This document shows positions 57,292 to 64,000 of a stretch of DNA of 64,000 nt, piece after piece. The DNA is taken from assembly GCA_947623455.1 (NCBI GenBank), contig OX392541.1, forward strand, positions 3,672,701 to 3,736,700, written 5' to 3'. The notes beneath the pieces were generated by a model. It was not told the origin of the DNA and did not search any database. It saw nothing but the letters and a program-made list of their open reading frames with translations. Every line of letters starts with the position of its first letter. The first letter of the stretch is position 1. The position numbers and the translations under genes are program-made. The DNA is from Mimachlamys varia. Lineage: Eukaryota > Mollusca > Bivalvia > Pectinida > Pectinidae.

Positions 57292-60200
57292 AGAGAAGAG
57301 AATTGACTTGAGTCGGCACTAATACAGATATCGAAACCTGGAGTCAGAATTAATTCAGGTGAAGAAACTTAATGAATTCAGAAGTTTGCCTTTTGTCAAC
57401 AAACTAAAATTAATACAAGTCTGTGTTAACATCTAAAGGAAGCAAAGGCTGTGTATTAAATAACATTGCCCGTGGGCTCTTCGATTTTTTACGTCAGACA
57501 GAAGATGCCTAATGCGGGCTATCTACGGGTGCGGACTATCTGTGGATTTTTTTTACCAAATGATTTTAAATTCGGGCAATACGTAGTTAAATGATTCCAA
57601 TTTTATCAACATGTAGATCTACGCTATTTGTAAACAAAATATGTCATTGTTAGGTTTATGTATAGCTTCAATTATGCACATAAACATATATATTTACAAA
57701 ATAAACACAGTATTTCCATTATAGTGTGATGTTTGAGCACATCTGTATGTTATCGTGTGTACTTTACACCTAAACTGTAAAATTAGCAGACTTTTTACAA
57801 ACCCTACTGACTAACATGAAAAGCGTATGACATTCTTTTTGACTTATTCACCCCTGACGATACGTTTGAACTCTCCTAATTCAAAGGTTGGAATAGTCCA
57901 TTGTGAAAATCAGGGATGAAAGAGGGAAGACTTGCTTTTACCAAGTTTTATAAGTAGTTCTTAAGATGGTTTCCGACTTGTTATTTTTGAGAAAGATCTG
58001 ATATTTTTCAAATGGTTTGTGATCCGTGTCTAAAAGTCTTATTTTATATAATGATGCTAATGATAATAGACATGCCTCAAAAAATTGGTAAAAAAAATAA
58101 ATCATAAAGTGTAAACGATCAATGGTGATATATTTCAATGTGATTGCAAATTTTGGAATGATGAAGTGAATAATTAAAGAAAAAAAATATAGAAAAATAT
58201 TTATTCCACAGTATTCAGCTTACACCATAGATATATGAGATGACGAGACACAAACAAATTAAGTAATTGTGTTTTCGTAAACAAGAGTTATGTCCCTTTA
58301 CTGTAGGTATTGCTGTGGAAATGGTGTTTTCAGCCTACAGTTTCTCGCAAAACATCGGTTTCCTCACAAAGGAAATTATATTACCCCGGTATATACTGTA
58401 CCTACCAAAAAGGGAGACAACTTTTGTTTATGAAAGACCCAATAGGCGTAGAGTTGATATACACAAAACCTGTTACAGTAGATGTGTTGTTTGTATATTT
58501 ATTTTTGTGTTTTGTTTTTTACCTAGTTGTATTCAGATCATCTTAGCATAATACATTGTATTTTACATTTTTTCCGTTAGATCGTACACTTATGATGATT
58601 GTAGAAAGACCACAGTGGTTGAGTCTTTGTTACCTAATGGGACGGTGCTGAAATAAGATTATACTGTCAATGTTTGTTACAATAATTATAGATTAATAAG
58701 CATTGTCAGAAATTCAGTATTTGCTAGAAAGATATAATTTATCAAAATTGATAAGATAATAATGTATATAATTCACTAACCAGTTAGCGAATAAAATAAA
58801 AGTGCTTTAGCTCCAAGAATATGAATCTGACATCCCATAAGATAATAATGTATAATAAACTAACTAGTTAGAAAATAAAATAAAAGTGTTTAATTAGCTC
58901 CAATATGAATCTGACATGCCATAAATATCCTGAAACAATTTGTATTTAGATGTGAAATGATGAAAGCTCCTATTAATATTCTGGCCGATCTAAAGATATG
59001 GACCACATTCCACCTATTAAGGGTACCTTGGCGTGGTATGGTTGATAAAACTATGTACAAGGAAAAGTTCCATGTGAATTTGGGTGGGAATTTTGTTATT
59101 GGCAGATCAGTGAGGTTATGAACATGAAGTAGGTACTAATTGGTGTACGCATCCTCTCTCCCTGGAATTAAACGTGGGAGTGTGTTTATAGAGACCGGTG
59201 CACATACTGGATGAAATACTTTTGTTTTGGAGCTATTACTCTGTAATGTAACTATTGTATGATATGGATCAATGTATGTGATATCTAGTGAACATTCCTT
59301 GAGCTGTTGGTAAGGGTTTGACTTAGATATTAGACTTCAACTTCTGTAGACAATCAATTTTAGCCCCCCCCCCCCACCCCCCACCCTCACCCCCAACCCC
59401 TCCCCTTGCCAAAAAAAAGTCTCCAGTCTATACAGAAGACAACTTATGCTTCTTCCCGAGTTTTCTGTCCTAGATTTTTAGTGTTTTGGAGCAATAAATA
59501 TTATTCAAAACCTGATATATACATTAATTACCAATTCAATGTTTATATCATGTGTACTTGATTTTATGCAAATATATACATATACATGTACATTTGTGCT
59601 CATGTGTTAGTATGTTATCGTAAGTACATATGTACAAATTATGATAAACTTGATATAATTATCATCAAAATCATTGCTTATTCATTTCTTTTCACAAAGT
59701 TAATAAAAAAAAAACTTTACACATGTAATTTCTATATCAGGACAAGTTTAAAGAAATGCATTTTTAAACAAAGTTTTAAAGAATTAAGATTGAAAAACTT
59801 CAAGACTCAAATATGGACGATGTTGAGACTGGTAGGGGGAGGTAACTCTGGGTACAGTGGCAGTTATAAGATTGGGCGACCACCTATGACATTTAGGCCT
59901 ATACCCGGGACATTAAAGTTTGGTATCCCTGTGATGTTTCTACAAAGTCGGGGGGAAAGGAAACCCAATTTCTTCTTTAAAAAAAATAATTCCTCAGAAT
60001 TCTACAAGTCCTTAGAGCAGGCGGGCATGCAGCAGATTTAATTTTCGTTTTGGATATTTGCGACGAATCACCACTTACAATGTATGTTTTATTCTCGTGT
60101 ACTTGTCTGGATTGTATTGTGTAAATCATCAATTTATCAAGATATTAATTTTAGTGTCGATTTGCAAGGAGAATGCTCAGAGAGTTGAAAACTTCAGGTG

Positions 60201-63010
60201 TATTAATTTTCATAGATAAATCATGGTATGAAGATTTCTAACAGTCTCTGAATGTATCTTGTTAGCTGATTATATTCTCCTTAGGACGATACAGGTTGGT
60301 AACATTATTTGTAAGCAGATTTCCAAGTGAGTCCCAAGTTTTTTGTATCATTTATTCAAGATATAAGACATCAAATAAATATGTGTTTATCACAAAAACT
60401 CATTTCTTGACTGTATGAGAATACTATTACGATATTATTTGCTTTATTAACAAGTGTTTTAGATTGTTGTCAAAATATATTCTGCTCATAATGTGATTTT
60501 TGCTTCACTTCCGGTAGAACATGTTTACGTCATCAATACACATAGAAAATGTTTGATGTGTATAAATATAAACCACTGTCTCTTCAACCCATTAACAATG
60601 AAACAAGTTCCTGGCGTTGTATAAACATTATACATGTTAGTTAATTCATTAGAACATATAGTATGTGAGGTAATTTGTTTTTATCATAGAATTAAACCAG
60701 ATGCAATCTTTTATCCTTATTATTATAAAACCTACCAGGCGACATCGTCGGAGACCCACTTGACACATGTATAGATCTTCAATTAAGGGCTGTGTCAGGG
60801 GGTTCCGACGATGACCAGCAGGCGCGTAACACTGGTTTTTATTACCTGAAGATTTCAAGATTTTTGTGCAAAATTTATGCTCAGAATTATAAATACAACA
60901 TGTACATCGTCCTCACAATTTTGCATCCTAGATGTATGGAGTATTTTTTTCGGAGGACTTATATCCTAAAGGCCTACCTCCGCTTGGTTGTTATTCTTAT
61001 TTCATCTGTATAGATGTATTTAGTACTACAAATTAATTTTATATGGTTTGATAATTTGTTAATTTTTTTTGTGTGCATTTTTTCTTGTTACTGTGCATCT
61101 TGTCTCCATGATCCAAGGGCTCCACTCTCAATATACATAGCTGTGGTAACTTAGTAACATTTCTAGATTTTTGAATCACAGTTCTTTAAATAATGGTAGA
61201 ATGCGACATCACTGTCAATCAAGTTTCTTTAGCGAGTACTGATTATTTCCGCTTTATAACTGGTTCACGACAAATAACTTTGGAGAAATATTTGTTAAAG
61301 ATATATGGCCAGTCAGTGCGCCATATGTTATAAAAGATGACATAACACACACATATGCTGCACCTTTTAAATTTAGTAAAAGATAGATTATGCCGAAAAA
61401 AATGAATTAAACTGCACAATACAGCTGTTTCGTGAAAAATTTGAGCCATCCCCATCATAATTCTCGGCAAATAACTTTAGCGAATTTGTTTTGGTCCCAT
61501 AAAAAGCACACGAATTAGTAACTCAATCAGACACTGCAGCATATATACCTTTGATGTGGTTATCGTCACGTACAAGGCAAAAAAAGAAACAAGAGGTCGA
61601 TTAGCCAATTAAAATCACAGAAAACCAGACAATATATAAAATGGTTCATACAGAAGATGAAAAGTGCTTGAATTTGCACAGGGTCATTGATGGAAGAGTG
61701 CTGGAATTCGCTCATAAATTATTAAAAAGTTCGTGAATTCATACATACTAACTGTAAACATGCATTTTTATTTCAAATTTATATTTTAAAGAAAAAACTA
61801 ATTAACACCAAGAATTTTTTTTAAAAGATTGAAATTGTCAATTATACCCATTTTCCTTGCATTGTTTGGACAACAAAATATACCTTGAAAATTGAGAAAA
61901 AGTGCTTGAAAAGTGCTGGAAGTTAGGTACGTGTGTATAAAACTCTGTATGAACCATGTGTGATATCTATGTGTATCTAGAAGGGAACCTTGAGATTCGG
62001 TAGATGGTCAGAGGCACATGCATTCTCTCACACTATGTTTATCACCACATAATGAAAAAAGAGAATTGCAAATGACACGTTTTGGATATAAACACGTTTA
62101 AGACTGTAGTTGATTGGAATTTTACAATAGCGAGTGTCGCCGTATAGATTTGATATATGTCCGTCTGTGGAAGGATGGGGTCGTATTGGCATAACTGTGG
62201 TTGTGTGTTTGCCTTGAACAGCTAGTTGAAAACTTCTCTCTGCATATACGTGCCTAAACTAGAAGTTCTGTCTTCATAAGGGAATGCCTCAATTAATAAT
62301 TTATTTATGATTTGTTGTAAAATATTTTAAAGCAATATCTAATTTTGACAGATCTTTATTTATTTTTCGCAATATCTTCAAACTCTCTGTTTTTAAGCAA
62401 GAACTTAAGCCGAATATAAATTGTGTGGATTATTGTTTTTAGTTGCAGATACTTATAGTCAGGGTGTCAGCGTACTTTCAGTTTCGTCGTCTTACGCTAT
62501 ACATTACTTGTAGATCAATATATGGCGCAAACTGGTCAATGCTGGCAAAACCAATATAAATCTCGTTTATCATAATATCTGGTTAGGGTGGTATGTGTTA
62601 TAAAGATAAGTTGTTTTCGTCATGATGTATGAAAAATTAATGATATAAACACCCATGAATGCTGATTATGATTAGTAAGAAACTGAGTAGAAACTAAACT
62701 CATTGCATCATAGAACGAGGACCCAGTGAAATCATGGGTACACGAAGATGTACACTTTCTTTTAGAACTTTTTCGTAACACGAACCTTGAATATAAACTG
62801 TATGACCCTTACCAGGACCTTTGGTATGATCCCACACCCTAGACTGTACCGCGCCCATCTACCCCCGGGCGGTCCCTGATATCGCCTTCCCCGTCTTTCC
62901 TCGTCTTATTTAGAGTGACTTGAGTGTGTATTTGTGTCCTATATTTATACATTTGTTGAAATACTAAATTGCTAATAAATGGATGACGCGAGCAAATTGT
63001 GATTTCTCTT
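57292..63010. other. Intergenic stretch, no gene supported
   Basis: ORFs up to 151 codons (59586-60041) lack family similarity or splice-supported extension. A C-run at 59363-59385 and the short hairpin repeat at 57845 are the only structures noted. This separates the convergent ends of the exchanger and the minus-strand gene. Confidence 0.5.
57845..57932. mobile_element. Short hairpin repeat, TTCACCCCTGA family (reference copy)
   Basis: TATTCACCCCTGACGATACG pairs with a degenerate right end, AATCAGGGATGAAAG; the centre has TGAACTCTCCTAATTCAAAG and GTCCATTGTG. Relatives at 33897-34022, 43391-43476, 44919-44982 and 46466-46532. Confidence 0.65.
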
Positions 63011-63016
63011 TTTATT
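63011..63016 (-). terminator. Candidate polyadenylation signal of the minus-strand gene
   Basis: AATAAA on the minus strand about 700 nt downstream of the stop at 63710. Distance and orientation fit; no other evidence. Confidence 0.35.
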
Positions 63017-63709
63017 GTCATTTAACTAAGAACAAAGATAATTTACACGTACATATATATCATGTCAGTGTTGATGATAATATAAAACACACATGGGAAT
63101 GTCGACTGAAGTCCTTGTGTATATCATCCCCATTGAAGTTTGGCGGATTCAATCCTTGATTAATCATTTTATGTTACAAAGATCCACGATTATTAATTGA
63201 GTTTCAAACTCGAGTATCCGAGCCGGAAGATTGACAACCGATTCCAGTATTCCATTGGAATGAACTGGTAAATCCCATTATACTATGTGAACGAATTTGA
63301 TATGTACAAGCTTGTTTGTCATGTGATGTAAGTAAAATCTAAGACGTAGAGTGCATGACAATGTTAGAATGTCGATAGGCCTGGTGCCAACACAAACGGA
63401 CGATGTCTACATTTCCAATGTGTATAGCGGTAATAAGGATGACGTCTGCTTCAGATGTATATGGCTCTAGAATAACATCTGCTCAAGATGTGAAGGGCGG
63501 TATATATAATTATATTGACACCGTATAGCTCCTTGCTCATCACTCGTCTACGCGGGAGGAGAATGTCGTCTGCTGCGTATATTGTATGGCGTCGTCGAGG
63601 ATACGTTTGCTACAGATGTGTGGTACAATAAGGATGATTTCTGCTGCAATGGTACATGTGGTTTTGGCTGTTGGGGAGTCGTCTGGCAGTAAGAATATTT
63701 TTTGGCTAG

Positions 63710-63931
63710 TGTCTATGGTGTGTTTATGGCTGTTAGGATAACGGCTATGATGAAGAAGACAACTGGGAAGGTGAACAGGAAAACAGCCTTCATCTTTTCC
63801 TTAGAACTCAGCGGTTCAATGTCGTGTAGCTTTTTGACGTTGGAGCCGTACACTCCGGCCTGGTCATTGTCCACGGCCACGGAGTCCCGGACACTGTCCC
63901 TGGACACTGTGAACACCACCTGCGTCTGGAA
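63710..63931 (-). CDS. Last coding exon of an unidentified minus-strand gene
   Basis: On the minus strand an acceptor TTTCTAG (63932-63938) leads into 73 codons ending in TAG at 63712-63710. It begins FQTQVVFTVSRDSVRDS and ends with a basic patch (SSKEKMK) and a hydrophobic helix, VFLFTFPVVFFIIAVILTA, followed only by INTP. The protein therefore ends in a membrane segment with a very short tail, either tail-anchored or the last helix of a larger protein. GC content and codon use are clearly higher than in the flanks. I do not recognise the family; the upstream exons lie beyond the window. Confidence 0.72.
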
Positions 63932-64000
63932 CTAGAAATAAATATAGATCAGCCAGTGATAGTCTCACTTTACTATTTACTATAAACAGTGAACACTATC

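Noticed and set aside
58267..58551. 94-codon ORF with hydrophobic C-terminus
   Set aside because: No family similarity; overlapping frames are equally open in this AT-rich stretch.
59586..60041. 151-codon ORF
   Set aside because: Low-complexity N-terminal part rich in Lys, Ile and Cys, no recognised domain, no splice-supported partners; probably chance.

Overview
This is a window of animal nuclear DNA. It is AT-rich and intron-rich, with tRNA-derived SINEs, many minisatellites, and non-autonomous elements whose ends look Helitron/Helentron-like. The repeat style is that of a mollusc, most likely a bivalve; this is inference from repeat style and protein similarity, and no species is assigned.

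The window is dominated by one plus-strand gene, spread over about 45.5 kb (start codon 10803, preferred stop 56326-56328). It encodes an organellar Na+/H+ exchanger of the NHE6/NHE7/NHE9 (SLC9A6/7/9) family. I traced 19 coding exons by protein similarity, splice consensus and phase. Every junction keeps frame, and the sum is 2082 nt (693 codons plus stop); an optional 27-nt microexon makes it 702 residues. Two introns are minor-spliceosome (U12) type: an AT-AC intron between exons 7 and 8, and a GT-AG intron between exons 10 and 11.

Layout: 1-4131 is a minus-strand Helentron-like element with ~150-bp core repeats. 4132-10800 is gene-poor and holds hairpin elements, a SINE and a large inverted repeat. 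10803-31513 holds exons 1-13 (N-terminus and the whole transport domain), with a 3.4-kb 25-bp minisatellite in intron 5. 32056-47661 holds exons 14-18 (cytoplasmic tail), with a second copy of the Helentron-like element (35348-37900, opposite orientation) and a 2-kb array of a tRNA-like unit. 47662-56328 holds a 50-bp array, two more Helentron-like elements, the microexon, a 43-bp array and the last exon. 56329-63000 has no gene I can support. 63710-63931 is the last coding exon of an unidentified minus-strand gene with a C-terminal membrane segment.

Most unusual feature: four splice junctions of this one gene are copied in tandem. These are the exon 2 acceptor side (2 copies), the exon 9 acceptor (18 copies), the exon 18 donor (25 copies) and the exon 19 acceptor (34 copies). 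In the three large arrays the period is not a multiple of three, or an in-frame stop follows, so correct protein needs selection of one terminal site among many near-identical decoys.
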